DNA of 64,000 bases from Nemopilema nomurai (GCA_003864495.1 PEDN01001367.1:62001-126000); one strand, 5' to 3'; positions 12,801 to 23,989 are shown, numbered from the stretch's first letter. Numbers and translations are program-made. Notes: generated from the letters alone by a model not told the origin.

Positions 12801-13639
12801 TGTCAAAGGCTTTCAAATTTCAATGTATTTTTCTTTTACTGCAAAGTATCACACTAGCGATGAGAGAGAGGTGAGCTCTGATTACCAAATTTCGTTAAGG
12901 CCTAAATCTGCACCTTTTCGTGCCATTCGAGACAACTGTTGCTTTATGACATTCACTTCAATATTCTAGCTCACCAGTGCAGCGTTAACGTAACAAAGGT
13001 TGGTTGCTACCGAGATTTAGGCCAGGTACCCAGGCCGTTGCCTGTCAAAGTGCTCGAGGAGAAAGAAAACAACTTCCACATCGGCGTCAAAAGTACAACT
13101 TTTGACAGACCAGCATGGGAAAAATTTCTGCCAGAATTCATTTGCAAATGTGCACAAAAGACTAGAGAGATGAAGTTCTGGACGTTTTCAATACAAAATT
13201 ACAGTAAGCTTTTAGCTCGATTATTTCCTGACAACATCCCTTTCTTCTTGAGCTAATCAGCTTTAGATGGGTGATACTTGGGGTCTACTGAAAACTTTTC
13301 AGTGTGAATGCTTTAATTGGAAGCCACCCGAGTCATTATTTTATAAAAAAGAATTATTAGTTTATCTCGCTAGAGGAGATAAAGCTCAGGACCAGCTAGG
13401 CTTTGCTTTCATTAAGCATTTTAAAGGGACACCACCAGATTGTTTTCATAGATGAATGCTTCTCTGGTCCCGATGAGGGTCGTTATGACGAAGACGGCGA
13501 TGCCGAGCCATCAAAGTGCAAAGACGAAACGGGGAGAAACTGCGACAAAAGCTCCAGCTTCTGCGCAGGAGAGATCAATACCAATTACGTATACACCGTT
13601 CTTACAGACTCCCATGTATCGATCGTCCGAATCGAGTAA
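9808..13639 (+). CDS. Secreted vWA domain + linker + 8-Cys module protein, six exons
   Basis: Exons are 9808-9859, 10676-11037, 11263-11506, 12186-12545, 12970-13203 and 13452-13639, total 1440 nt or 479 residues, all in frame. Residues 1-17 form a signal peptide. A vWA domain (about 35-219) carries a complete MIDAS metal site: DSSGS at 42-46, a THTD threonine and LITDGE. vWA domains bind protein ligands through a divalent metal. Residues 220-339 are a Q/P/N/S-rich linker, probably disordered. From 340 comes the 8-Cys module (QCSVNV, VGCY, ICKCA, IQNYNECFSGPD, SKCK, NCDK, FCAG, NYVY). The vWA domain is split by a phase-0 intron just before the VLVLITDG strand, unlike the vWA exons at 18819 and 21609. 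The stop codon lies inside a strong donor string (GTAAGT from 13636), so a longer alternative C-terminus is possible. Confidence 0.85.
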
Positions 13640-14988
13640 GTTCGCCTTCAGTTCTCTGTTTTAATTGTGAGCATTATTGTATTCCAGTGTTCTTGATGAT
13701 GGTTGGTGATATTTGCATGCTTAAGGTACCCAGGGCAGGCAGAAGTAGGAATATTGCCATAGGTTGACAACACGAAAAGCTTGTTGTGGATCGGAAACTG
13801 GATACAAGAAGGTTACAAGAAGAGTGAAAATACAAAATCTTTCTGTCTACATAGAATGGAATTTTCGCATCGATGTGCATTCAGACTCGAAAACCCTTAG
13901 ATTGAAAATGATCTACCTTGCTTAATTATTGGAAACTTTTTCAAGAAGGATTGCAAGAATTAAAGTAGCCTAAAACACATTTTTCAACTTCCATATCATT
14001 CTATTATGAAGTTGGTATTCTTTCCTATGAAGAAGAGTATTTGAAGCAAGTCAATTTTACCACACCTTTTCTACTACAATATTTGACGTCCGATATCTTA
14101 ATCTTCTCATTCCCATGAAGAGACCATTTTCAGAGACCATTGCACCTTTTCCTTCCTTGCATCGGCTAACTTTTTCGCCGAGAGAGTTGGACATTGTTTT
14201 AAATGCACTACGTACACTAGAGCTTAACCAGGGCTCAAAACGGCTGCAAGAAACATCTTTACGAGAAATTATTTTTCTCTTGAAGGTATGACTAGTGAGA
14301 TGTATCACTTGAGCGTTTATCGGACAATTTGGAACAGTTGATGGTGCATCGTTAATACCTGCTTTGGCGTAGAGCATCTTCAGGGCAGTAGAGAAGCAAA
14401 GCCGACAGACCTTCAAATGCAGTCAAACTACGAAAGGCAGTTCAAAGTAGAGAACTTGTCCACATACGCATGCTCATGCAACTACGAACATAGGCTTACG
14501 TCCAAGAATGCCTTCTGTTTAATCAATCTGCATCAAAGAATTGAAATCAATGCGCGACATTCTTTTTTACTAAGCTTACCATTTTCATTTACTTGTCTTT
14601 GTTGCTAGGTGACATGTTTATTTTAATTTTGATGTATCAATGCATGTTCCAAGAGCAAAATTTGGGTCAGAATACAAAGAAGTTGATTTTGACATAGGCC
14701 TAAAAGTGAAATTTTGTATAAATTTCCGGATTAGACGAAGTTGCATCTTATTTGAGCACTTTAGATTAAAGTTCCATTCATTTGCTTGTAGTCATACTTT
14801 ATTGAAATTTAACTAGAAATAGATACGAAGAACGTTTCATTTAATGTTGAGGCATCAGATCTCTATCAATGTTTAAATGACAAATGTAGATGAAAATAAT
14901 GATCCTATTAATTTTGGTAAGTCAATAAATAAACATATGCTTGTCGGCCTATTTCAGTTTCTCTTCTTCTCATCCATAAAGGTGACTA
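13640..14988. other. Intergenic between convergent genes
   Basis: The plus-strand vWA/8-Cys gene ends at 13639 and the minus-strand 8-Cys exon ends at 14989. The stretch between holds a minus-strand frame (14057-14416) and a plus-strand frame (14417-14608) with no recognisable features. If the donor at 13636 is used, a further exon of the upstream gene could lie here; I could not identify one. Confidence 0.35.
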
Positions 14989-16679
14989 TCAAATGGTCTT
15001 CAGCATATAGACGAAATTGTGGTACTGTTTTCCTATGCAAATTGCGCCCCCGTGTGAACTGACCCCGCACGGCCTCAAGTCGGTTCCGAGACAGGCTCTT
15101 GTCGACAAAGCAGGGCCGTCCTTGGCAAAGCCATGCTCTACACGTTTCCCGTAGCATTCACCTGAAATAAAAAAAATGGCGATTCCACTGATATCAGAAT
15201 GATATGACAGGATCTCAAGCTATTCACTAAGCCACACTAGCTAGTAAAAGATTTTCGTATATTGCAGCGGTTATGCCTATCCCATCCCAGAGCGGTTACC
15301 AAGGTGATTGCTGGTAAATTAGCCGAGAGGTTACTTGATCGACTAGTTATCCAAAACTCACATCTAGGCCCTGCCGAGAAGTAGAAATTAGGCAACTCAG
15401 CAGTGGCCTGGTGCCTGAGATGTAAATGTGACATCTAAAACTCACGTCTAGGCCCTGCCGAGAAGTATAAATTAGGCAACTTAGCAGTGGCCTGGTGCCT
15501 GAGATGTAAATGTCGCATCATTAGTTATAAAGAGTGGTCTTAATCGACCTAGCAAATTATTTAAGAAGCTATAGAACAAGAGATCAATATATCAAAAGAT
15601 TATATACAATCTTGAATACCGAACATTGTATAGGAGAAACTTTTAGGTAATCATCTCTGTCAAAAGACATTCTTCACTAAAGAAATCTTGTATGGTAGTT
15701 AAATGAGCTGCAGCATTCTCCACGGCAAGTCAACTAAGCAATGTATATAAAAACCCAAGAAGCATTGCAATTGTAACATAATCGAGACTTTCTGCCAGTA
15801 TCAAAAAGCTACTATCTCATATCTGTGCCGGGTTCTAGAGACATAAATTGAAAAGCTGCGTTAATCAAGCACTCAAAATGCTAAGTTTTCCAGCTTTCCC
15901 CTTTTGTTACTTTCTGCATATCAATCTCGTTTTACTCGTGTTGTTCGAATAAAAAGCGCTTACCGTAAAACTGGACAGCAAATAGTGACATGTGGAGATA
16001 CCTTGCTCTCCGGGCACATCTGCATACAATGTCCTTGATATACGTGTTCCAGTGAGACAGGTCCATTTTTGTGCCAGAAAAGTTTGCGTGGTTTGGATCA
16101 CGGTCGGTGAGAATGAGTTCTGGCATTGGTCGGGGGCTGACCTGGTGGTCATAGAAGCAGCCAATCGGAAGGTACGTCTCCTTGCACGCGGTGTCGGACA
16201 CTGCAATGTTTACAATGTCGTCAGATCGTTGCTAAGAAACCGTATGTACGTGAGAACACAGTCAACTGGGAAGAACAGAAGATGAGAAACTAAAATATAT
16301 CTAAATGAACATAATCTTTTTTCTATATTACTGTCTGACAAAATTTATTATTTAGATAAGCTTAAATACAGGTCGTTTGTGATCTTGCAATTGAAGTACT
16401 TATAATAAGATACTTAGAGGATAAAAAGAAACAAATAACTTTGTAGTGATAGTTGCATATCATTGAATGTTGAGTAAGTTAGGGTAAAGATAGTATTTTT
16501 ATTTTAGGACAGAGGCAATCAAAGTCTTACACAAGAATAGTTACTGCCTAAGATAATATGTTTGACTCATTTACATGCGTTTATAAACAGCAACTTGATG
16601 CCCACTTAACGTGCGTTTAATTTACATAATTGAAAACTCTTACCGTAATTGAAGCTTTCAGTAATGTTCTTTTGTTTTT
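14989..16679 (-). CDS. 8-Cys module exons (3' part of a gene), 5' end uncertain
   Basis: In transcript order: a tentative mini-exon 16679-16644 (36 nt), 16200-15964 (237 nt) and 15161-14989 (173 nt) ending in TGA. The last two are well supported. They encode TACKE, IGCF, VCRCA, then AVQFYGECYGKR, RACLG, RPCGV, AICIG and NFVY, matching the module of the genes at 3429 and 9808 in all eight cysteines and in the phase-1 intron between FYG and EC. The first exon needs one upstream base (phase 1). The mini-exon supplies that frame and reads KQKNITESFNY, with an NIT glycosylation sequon, but is short enough to be chance. No signal peptide was found nearby. The vWA exon at 18819-19564 may be the true upstream part through an alternative donor at 18973. 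Confidence 0.7.
15353..15517 (+). repeat. Tandem duplication, about 84-bp unit, two copies
   Basis: The copy at 15353-15436 is followed directly by a near-identical copy from 15437, sharing strings such as TAGGCCCTGCCGAGAAGTA and GCAGTGGCCTGGTGCCTGAG. It lies in the intron between the two 8-Cys exons of the minus-strand gene. The few mismatches imply a recent duplication. Confidence 0.9.
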
Positions 16680-16799
16680 CTGCAACAATTTCAAAATCAA
16701 ATGATTTTCTTTCGCCATTTCTTCAGCTGACAGTCAAGTTCGTGAACTTTCGCACGAACAAATATACACGTAGTTTATCTTGTGGGAAGCATTACTTCA

Positions 16800-16882
16800 T
16801 ATGTAAACATACACAAAAATACACATACACATAAACAAATAAGGAAACGATCAAACAAACGAACAAATACACAAATAAATAG
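16800..16882. repeat. Low-complexity A/C-rich stretch
   Basis: Degenerate ACAA/ACAT/AAAC repeats such as ACACATACACATAAACAAAT. This is simple-sequence DNA with no coding content, upstream on the minus strand of the 8-Cys exons. Confidence 0.6.
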
Positions 16883-17820
16883 AGACTTCTATTTTTCACT
16901 GAAGACGCGTGGTTGAGTCTAAAAAAGTACTTGATCTATTCTAGACAGTTCAAGGAGACTTTAAAAGCAAACTTCTTTCAATGATTTATCTCGCAAAGAA
17001 TACAGTATTGCCGAAAGAATTCGAGTTTATCCAGCTACCCCCTTGCAACAAAGGTAATGTTAATCTACCCCATTGTGGCCACTCATTCTCTGAGGATTTT
17101 TTAATGTAATGTAGGCTGTGAAATATTAAAACGCATTGCCAAAAGCATTCAGCTACCATGGCAAGAATACTCTCGTAGGGATCCTTTTCTATATACACAT
17201 TGAATTTATATCATGAAGCATACACAGTTTTAATGTTCTAAAGCTACTTGTTTCCTTTATCCAGAGCGTTTTACATCTATCCACAGTAAGTGCTATTCAG
17301 TTGACACGACAACAGGCTGTTTAATATATCTTGACGTCCCTTGGTGCAATTTGGTGATAACATATTAACACCGTAACTTGCGTTGCATTTCCAAATTAGC
17401 ACTTTAGAATTTTTCGCTCAGTAATAACTCACAAGGTGCATATTTAAACATGAGTTATATTTCCCACAACGATCTAGAGACAGGCTTTCATACAAATCTT
17501 GTCACGTTATTTTCAATGCACAGAAAAATTTTCTGAAAGCTACCTTGCCTTTCCCTTTAATCATGATAATCATGTTTATAAAAGATTGTTCATCCGGTTG
17601 AAGTTCAAATTGGGTTTATAGGCAGAGTATACCGCATTTTTAAATCTTCCCAGAGTTCTGTACATTTCCTAGCACCGGATTCCGAAATCATAACAGTCAA
17701 TACTGCAGTTTTCAAGTCAAACATTTTTGTTGCTGATATGAAATGTGACTTTTTCATTAGACTTGCCTGCAGCTAGCATTTGGAAACTGTAATTTGGTTC
17801 TTTGGACTTGATTACTGAAT

Positions 17821-18260
17821 TTAAAAAGTCTTAGGACCACGACATATTAAACACGCAGGCGCTAAATCCTGGAGCGACATTCCATCCAATATTAAACAAT
17901 CTACTTCAGTAGTGATTTTCCGTCGTGATCTGAAATTGCATCTGTTCTCAACTAAGTACCAATTCTGAATACCTTGATAAGATAATTCTTCCTTACATTG
18001 ATCAATCGAATCACTAGAAGATTTCATAAATTGAATGTTAAGTTTTTAGCTTAGGGGATGCTCTCTCCTCGATTAGTCTACCTACTGAGAGTGGTTCTCC
18101 TTGAGAAATTCCTCTCCATACGAAATTCTACGTACTCTTATTGTAAAATTTGTCATTTTTTGTCATCTGTTGTAATTTTTTTTTCTAGTTAACTGTATGT
18201 ATTTTAGAAAGATTTTTGTATGTAGCGGAATTCTAAAATTAAACTGAACTGAACTGAACA
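17821..18260 (+). mobile_element. 5'-truncated non-LTR retrotransposon (LINE) 3' end
   Basis: The frame from 17834 to the TGA at 17966-17968 reads GPRHIKHAGAKSWSDIPSNI followed by a segment with FRRDLKLHLFS. This matches the well-known extreme C-terminus of non-LTR reverse transcriptase polyproteins (G.r.ir..G.k.WN.lP..ik....f...lK..Ll). About 290 bp of 3' UTR follows, ending in a short tandem tail AACTGAACTGAACTGAAC, typical of CR1/L2-like elements. Only the last 45 codons remain, so it is a dead 5'-truncated copy. No target-site duplication was identified with confidence. It lies on the strand opposite to the vWA/8-Cys locus. Confidence 0.7.
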
Positions 18261-18386
18261 TAGATCTAAGCGTAATAGCCAGGAGGATTCTCTATTTTAG
18301 CACTTCAAGTGTCAGGTATTTCCAACTTCCTGGATCTTGAAGTGTATTGCCTGGGGACTCACAACAGCTACTACTAACAGCTACAC

Positions 18387-18645
18387 TGCCTGTCATAATT
18401 GCTGGAACACTAACGACAATTCTTTGACTCGTGTTCATTCATCCTAGTCCAACGCCCACCCCATCCAACCCCCTGCAAAGAATGTTGTCCTGCTGCTAAA
18501 CGAAGCGTCATTTTTGCGGACAAGGCCCAACTATTTCCCCAGATAAACTGGATGCTACACTCTGTTACCAACATTGTTTTAGGGGGGGGAAGGGGTTAAC
18601 AGCCAATGGTGTGTCAAAGAAATGAAGTTTCTGCGTTCAAAGAAA
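18387..18645 (+). repeat. Dispersed repeat, copy 1
   Basis: This stretch shares ordered similarity with 30398-30600 in the same orientation: TGCCTGTCA, GGAACACT, AATTCTTT, a shared GTTATCCTGCTGCT-like string, GTCATTTTTGC, AACTGGATGCT and a closing ATCAAAGAAATGAA-like string. The copies differ by many substitutions and small indels. No coding frame was recognised, so it is probably an old non-autonomous element. Confidence 0.6.
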
Positions 18646-18818
18646 CGAGGTGCTCCAGAGAAAACACTGAGGTGCTCCAAGGACTTTTGGCAGGCATTGT
18701 AGTCTTTTGATGCACTGTTATGTTGAGGAAGGGCCTTCTGCTCTTTTCTAGTCACCTGTCTGAATCTAGAATTTTCTGAAGGCAGCGGGCAGTCAAACGG
18801 CATCTTCATCCAGAAGCA

Positions 18819-20235
18819 TTATACAAAATATGCATGAAGAATTGCTGAAATATGAACTGCTTTTTTTCTCAGATATTTGCGAAAGGAAGAGAACATTGTG
18901 AGAACTAGCAACAAGGCTCCAATTGTAGCTACACACAAGATAAGTCCTAGTGAATTGATGAAATTTGATTTACCCGGATCATTGTCTTGCTTGGGAAGAA
19001 AGCTCCTCAAGTGTTGAACGAATTGGGTGGCATTGAATGACTCTGATTGGTAAATGAACTCATTCCCGTGAGCCCCCACTATGGAGTGCAAACCCTCGAT
19101 GTACAGCATATCACCAAATGTGATGCAGAATATCTTCACTCCCAACGCTTTTAGCTCAGTGACTCTCTCCTTGACCAAGGCTTCCCCTTTGAAATGGTCA
19201 GAGAGTGTCATCTTCCCGTCCGTCAGCATGACCAACACTGGCAGCGCGTTGCGTGACAAGGGGCTGTGCTTGAAGAGACTGGTTGCGTCCAGAAGCGCCT
19301 TGTCTGTGTACGTATGCGTCCCGGCCTCGTATTCCTGTCTCAACTTGTGGAGCTTGTCGAAGATGACGTTGTCTTCGTAGCCATCAACGAGTTTCACCCG
19401 GTCGTGAACGTGGTCGCTGAAGTCGATGAGTCCCACGTGCGTTTCCCTGTGTGATATCTTCAGTTCGTGCAGAACCTTCTCCACGAGGTCAATCTGCCGA
19501 TACCAGTGAAGCTGGCTCATGCTCTTAGAGCTGTCGAAGGCAAATACCAAATCCAGCGGCATGTCTTGGGGAAGGAAACAAGACAGAGATTAGGGATCCA
19601 ATGGGTTGCAAAAATCACTCTTGTATAGTCACACTGCCATGAAAAACAGTCGTTCACTTTAAACTAATAAATTTCAATCGAAGGCAGAAGCTCCATGTAT
19701 ATCACTCTTGTATAGTCACACTGCCAATAAAAACAGTCGTTCACTTTAAACTAATAAATTTCAATCGAAGGCAGAAGCTCCATGTATATCACTCTTGTAT
19801 AGTCACACTGCCATTAAAAACAGTCGTTCACTTTAAACTAATAAATTTCAATCGAAGGCAGAAGCTCCATGTATATCACTCTTGTATAGTCACACTGCCA
19901 TTAAAAACAGTCGTTCACTTTAAACTAATAAATTTCAATCGAAGGCAGAAGCTCCATGTATATCACTCTTGTATAGTCACACTGCCATTAAAAACAGTCG
20001 TTCACTTTAAACTAATAAATTTCAATCGAAGGCAGAAGCTCCATGTATATCACTCTTGTATAGTCACACTGCCATTAAAAACAGTCGTTCACTTTAAACT
20101 AATAAATTTCAATCGAAGGCAGAAGCTCCATGTATATCACTTACGGCAATGACAGCAATTTTCATTTCCAATAAAAAGCAGCACATGAAAAAGAAACGCA
20201 AATGGCAGTAGGCCTTGAGTGATTTTAAACGCCAT
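18819..20235 (-). CDS. Signal peptide + vWA + transmembrane protein, two exons
   Basis: Exon 1 is 20235-20145 (91 nt, signal peptide MAFKITQGLLPFAFLFHVLL, phase 1). Exon 2 is 19564-18819 and ends in TAA. Together they give 278 residues. The vWA domain starts at about residue 33 with MIDAS DSSKS at 41-45, then THTYTD and MLTDGK, a complete metal site. Near residues 236-255 is a hydrophobic membrane segment (SLGLILCVATIGALLLVLTM) followed by FRKYLRKK, so a type I single-pass protein with a short basic cytosolic tail. The intron is almost wholly an 87-bp tandem array. A second possible donor inside the Gly codon after DNDP (gt at 18973-18972, phase 1) would drop the membrane segment and could splice in frame to the 8-Cys exons at 16679-14989. 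That isoform would be 375 residues. Confidence 0.85.
19615..20138. repeat. 87-bp tandem array, six copies, inside the vWA-TM intron
   Basis: Unit starts (TCACTCTTGTATAGTCACAC) fall at 19615, 19702, 19789, 19876, 19963 and 20050, spaced exactly 87 bp, with only scattered single-base differences. The array ends at the exon-1 donor: the intron bases after GTAAG are repeat sequence. It accounts for about 520 of the 580 intron bases. Confidence 0.97.
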
Positions 20236-20990
20236 TTCTCTTCTACATAGGTCCAAGAAAGCAGAGCATAAATCAAAACTCGACTTCGAACCAGTTTCTA
20301 GTTTCAGTTACTAAGTGTCTTGTTTTGGCTTGATGGTTTGGAAAAATATATCAACAAGCTACATTTATCAAAACTCTCTCATGAAAACTACAAATCCATG
20401 TTGCTCTTTTTTGGGTTATGGTTACATACAACAAGGATGAAACTGACTGGACATTTGAGTCTTGAGATTCAAGTTGAATTCAACAAGGATGCCCAAACCC
20501 ATGCATGCTGTCTTGAATGTTACAACTAGACTATTGCGTAATTTCATTCAGCCTATTGTCTAATCAAACAGCATCTCTAGAAAAATAATGTTCACTGCAA
20601 AGTTTAACAAATGCTTCTTAATTGCTTTTAGCTTCCCAACATCTAGTGTCTATACATTTGCATAAATGCGCTTTTAAATCCATCTATATTAACAGATCAA
20701 GAAAAACTTCAACAGTATTAAGAAAATAAAGATGCAAAAGAGCAGTGTTTTGTGCATCCAATTTTGTTTAATGATTTTCAAATGAAATTTTGCTTCGCAT
20801 TAAGACACCATGGTAGCTATTACCAATTTCTAAGCACTGAATGGGTCGTAAATGGAGACCAGCCTCGGTTTCGCGAGGGTCGCTAACTGAGAGGTCAGTG
20901 ATCTCCTGCACATAGAACAATAAAAACACCTGTTCTATTACTAACACCGCGAACTGACATTTTTGTTGATGTTTGTGACAAACATTAAAG

Positions 20991-22198
20991 ATGACCAGGC
21001 TGTGGAAAATTGCTGTTTTTGTTGCTATTCTGACAGCGCATGTTTCGTCACAGCCAAGCGGTCGAAAAGCTAAAGGTGAGCGTACAAAGGATTACAAGCG
21101 TTTGTTTCTTCTTTGTCATGTGGTTCTCCAAGAGCATGTTAAAGAGAATAGCACCTTTAGTAACTGAAAAAATTTGCTAAATAGTGAATAATCAAATGGC
21201 CTTCTGTGCTGAGATTTAAATCGAGTTTATCCTTCAAGGTACTTACTGACTATGCAAATTATTAGTTAGGCCCAGAACTTATTTTCATGTCTTTTGCTTT
21301 CGCTTTGTAAAGGCCGATTTCCATTTGAGCGTGTAAGAGGGCAATCCATGGCTACAACCAATATAATAAACATTAGATTGGTGTAGAAAATCTGTTTTGA
21401 GAATAGCATGGAAATGCATAGTTGCTCAATAATAAAGTCAATAAAATGTAAAGTTCTTGAACTGAATAGATAGAAGTATAGATGTGATATGAGAAATATA
21501 TCTGTTGACTTTATACTTTGCGGTTTTCTAAGTCGAATATTCTTTAAAACAAATATACGTTTGACATTTATCTTTTGTTAGTTTGTTGATGATGGACTTC
21601 TTCTCTAGGCCTTAAGTGCCACCGTCCACTAGATGTTGTCCTGGCACTGGACGCATCAGGAAGAACTGAAAAAGGGGACTGGGAAACGGTGGTCAAATTC
21701 TGCAGGGAACTCCTCCGTGGACTAAATCCAATTTCAGAGCGACAAAATCGCTTGGGCATTTTAACATTTGACGAACTTCCTCGCGTAGCAAAGGAGCTGA
21801 ATAGGAAGACAAGCTATCAAGACATCGAGAAAGTCATCGAGGGTTTACGCAAAACACAACTAAGTGGCATGACATTTACAGACGAAGCATTGAAAGAGGC
21901 TTCGAGTATCTTTCGAAGGGGCAATGGGGCTAGACAGGCCAGTAAGGTTTTGATAGTATTTTACGACGGAAAGACGACAGATCGGCTGGGCAAGAAGGGT
22001 TTCGCCTTCACCAAAAGAGCCGCTACAGTACTACAAAAGGAAGATGTTAAGACTTTTGTTGTAGAATTCGGCCGGTTTATTGGCGAAGAGGACATTTTGA
22101 GTGTAGTAAGTGAGCCTAAACTAGACCATATCTATACTTTGAATGATTTGCCGGAGCTGGCAAGAGCTGTGCAGACTTTATCATGGAGGAAATGCTGA
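20991..22198 (+). CDS. Short secreted vWA-domain protein, two exons
   Basis: Exons are 20991-21075 (signal peptide MTRLWKIAVFVAILTAHVSS, phase 1) and 21609-22198 ending in TGA, total 675 nt or 224 residues. After a GLKCHRPLDV lead the vWA domain runs to the C-terminus with no intron, like the gene at 18819. The MIDAS motif is altered: DASGR at 43-47 has Arg where the third motif serine should be, and the last metal-site strand reads VFYDGKTT. The threonine loop (MTFTDEA) is kept. Metal binding may therefore be weak or absent. No membrane segment or 8-Cys module follows. Its role is unknown; position and exon phase mark it as a paralogue in the local vWA cluster. Confidence 0.85.
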
Positions 22199-23989
22199 GT
22201 GTTGTCCTAAAGGGAGGAAGCGTCCTAGGTAGAGGTGTCGGGCTGGCTTGAAATTGTCCAATGCTGCTGTCCCGAAGTGCATTCGTACACATGGCATGGC
22301 CTAAGCTGTACAGTATACTAGTGTTATTTCTAGATAATGGCCCTTTCATCTGCATTTCTCCGAAGCTTTCATTGTGCAACGGAGGAAGTTAACTACTGAT
22401 TGAATGCCTCCAAAATGGACGACAAGCTAGGCAAAGCAAAGGGGGTGTGTCCTGTTCTTGAACTTCTGAAATTGCAATCCCTCTGCAGACATCTTTTTGT
22501 AGTCAAAAGAAAGACATTGCAGCACTTCAACAGTGTGCGTGTAAGGAGGAGCCAGAGCACGTTATGAGGTGCATGCAAGAAATACAAGTGGTTTGCTTTA
22601 TTGCAAGAAAAAGGCCTTGTGATTGGAAAACAGCCTGGAAATAAGTAGGCAAAGGAAGCTTGTGAAAGAAATGGAAGCTGAAGGAACTGTGTCATCAGAA
22701 CATCTTTAAAATTACCCATGCACACTTTTATTGACACTTTTGTTCACTCTAAACTTAATTGAAAGAGCCTCTTAACGCACAATCTTTTAAAAAAATTATT
22801 GTTGATACAGATAGTAGATGTATTACGGTGAAATCAGCCATTTTTGGTTGTAACGTTGCTAAACTGCTTCTGATATCTGTTATATAATACAGTCGCTGAA
22901 GCCCTTTGACTTCAATCCTTTTGCAATTCGCTGGAGAATTGATGTATTGTCGCAAGACTGCCGAGTTATTATCTCCTTAAGTAAGACAAAGGTTAACGAT
23001 CATTCACCTTAATGGCCTTTGTTTCTGATTCTTGTGAACTCAGGGTTACAAAATCGCAGCATGTTTTTCTGATTTTCTACTTATCTAAATACACCATTAG
23101 CTCGACTTGAATTCGGTGGAATTTTTGAAAGATTTCTCAAAACTGTTCTCAGTGAATAGGAAACCCATTGGACTTTATGAAAATAAGGAAGTTTCTCAGA
23201 GCGAAAGAGGAAGGTTGTAATACAGGTGGCGAATCAATTTGCCAACAGGTGTCAAATGATGGGAGAGGTCCAGTAAGAAGGGTGTGGGAACAGCAAACAG
23301 AGCTTAAAAAGTGCAGCTTAAGGCTGTTCAAGTGTAAATGTGTATATTTATTAGAACAAGATAATCTCAAAAAGATTGAGGATACTTCTGTGAAGTGATA
23401 ATTCGGCACTAAAGGAAGTGCATCTCCAATTTCTACTTGTAAATTTTGCCTTCCTGGAATATCACTTTGAGTTAAAAACATTGGTAGGAGTGGTAGCTAT
23501 CCTTGTCTCCAAAACAAGCCTCCATATCGGTTTTTATGCTTCAAGCATTGGGGATTCATTAATTATTAATCATAATTTGAACATTTACAAAAATCTATTG
23601 AATAAATAATTTTTTTACTTTCTATCATTTAGTTCATTGGCACGATTAATGGATTTATTTCCAATGTCAATGAACAACGATTTTGCACTGTACCGAACCT
23701 ACGGGTACCTGTTCCTTGTAACGTAAAACAGCTTTCGCGATGATGTGTTATGTTCTGTTGCTACAATAGTCCGGTTAGAAGGATTTCCGGGAATAAAAGA
23801 GGCTATCCATAGACTTTTCGCATGGTCGCATCCTATACAATTCCAAAACAAGCCAATTTGATTTAAGTAGTGGCAGTGGGAGCGTTCAAAACACTCACTA
23901 GAGACAGCGATGTTTTTCTGTCGACGTCATTACAATGTTTCCGCGTGGAAAAGCTCAATTTGTCAATTTCTGAACATCTGTTATTAAAA
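22199..23989. other. Intergenic, no gene recognised
   Basis: Several frames of 60-115 codons occur on both strands (22393-22737 and 23149-23481 minus, 23168-23398 plus). None has domain motifs, and their composition looks like chance open frame in AT-rich DNA. The frame of the LRR gene stays open back to a GTG at 23870, before its first ATG. Confidence 0.4.
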
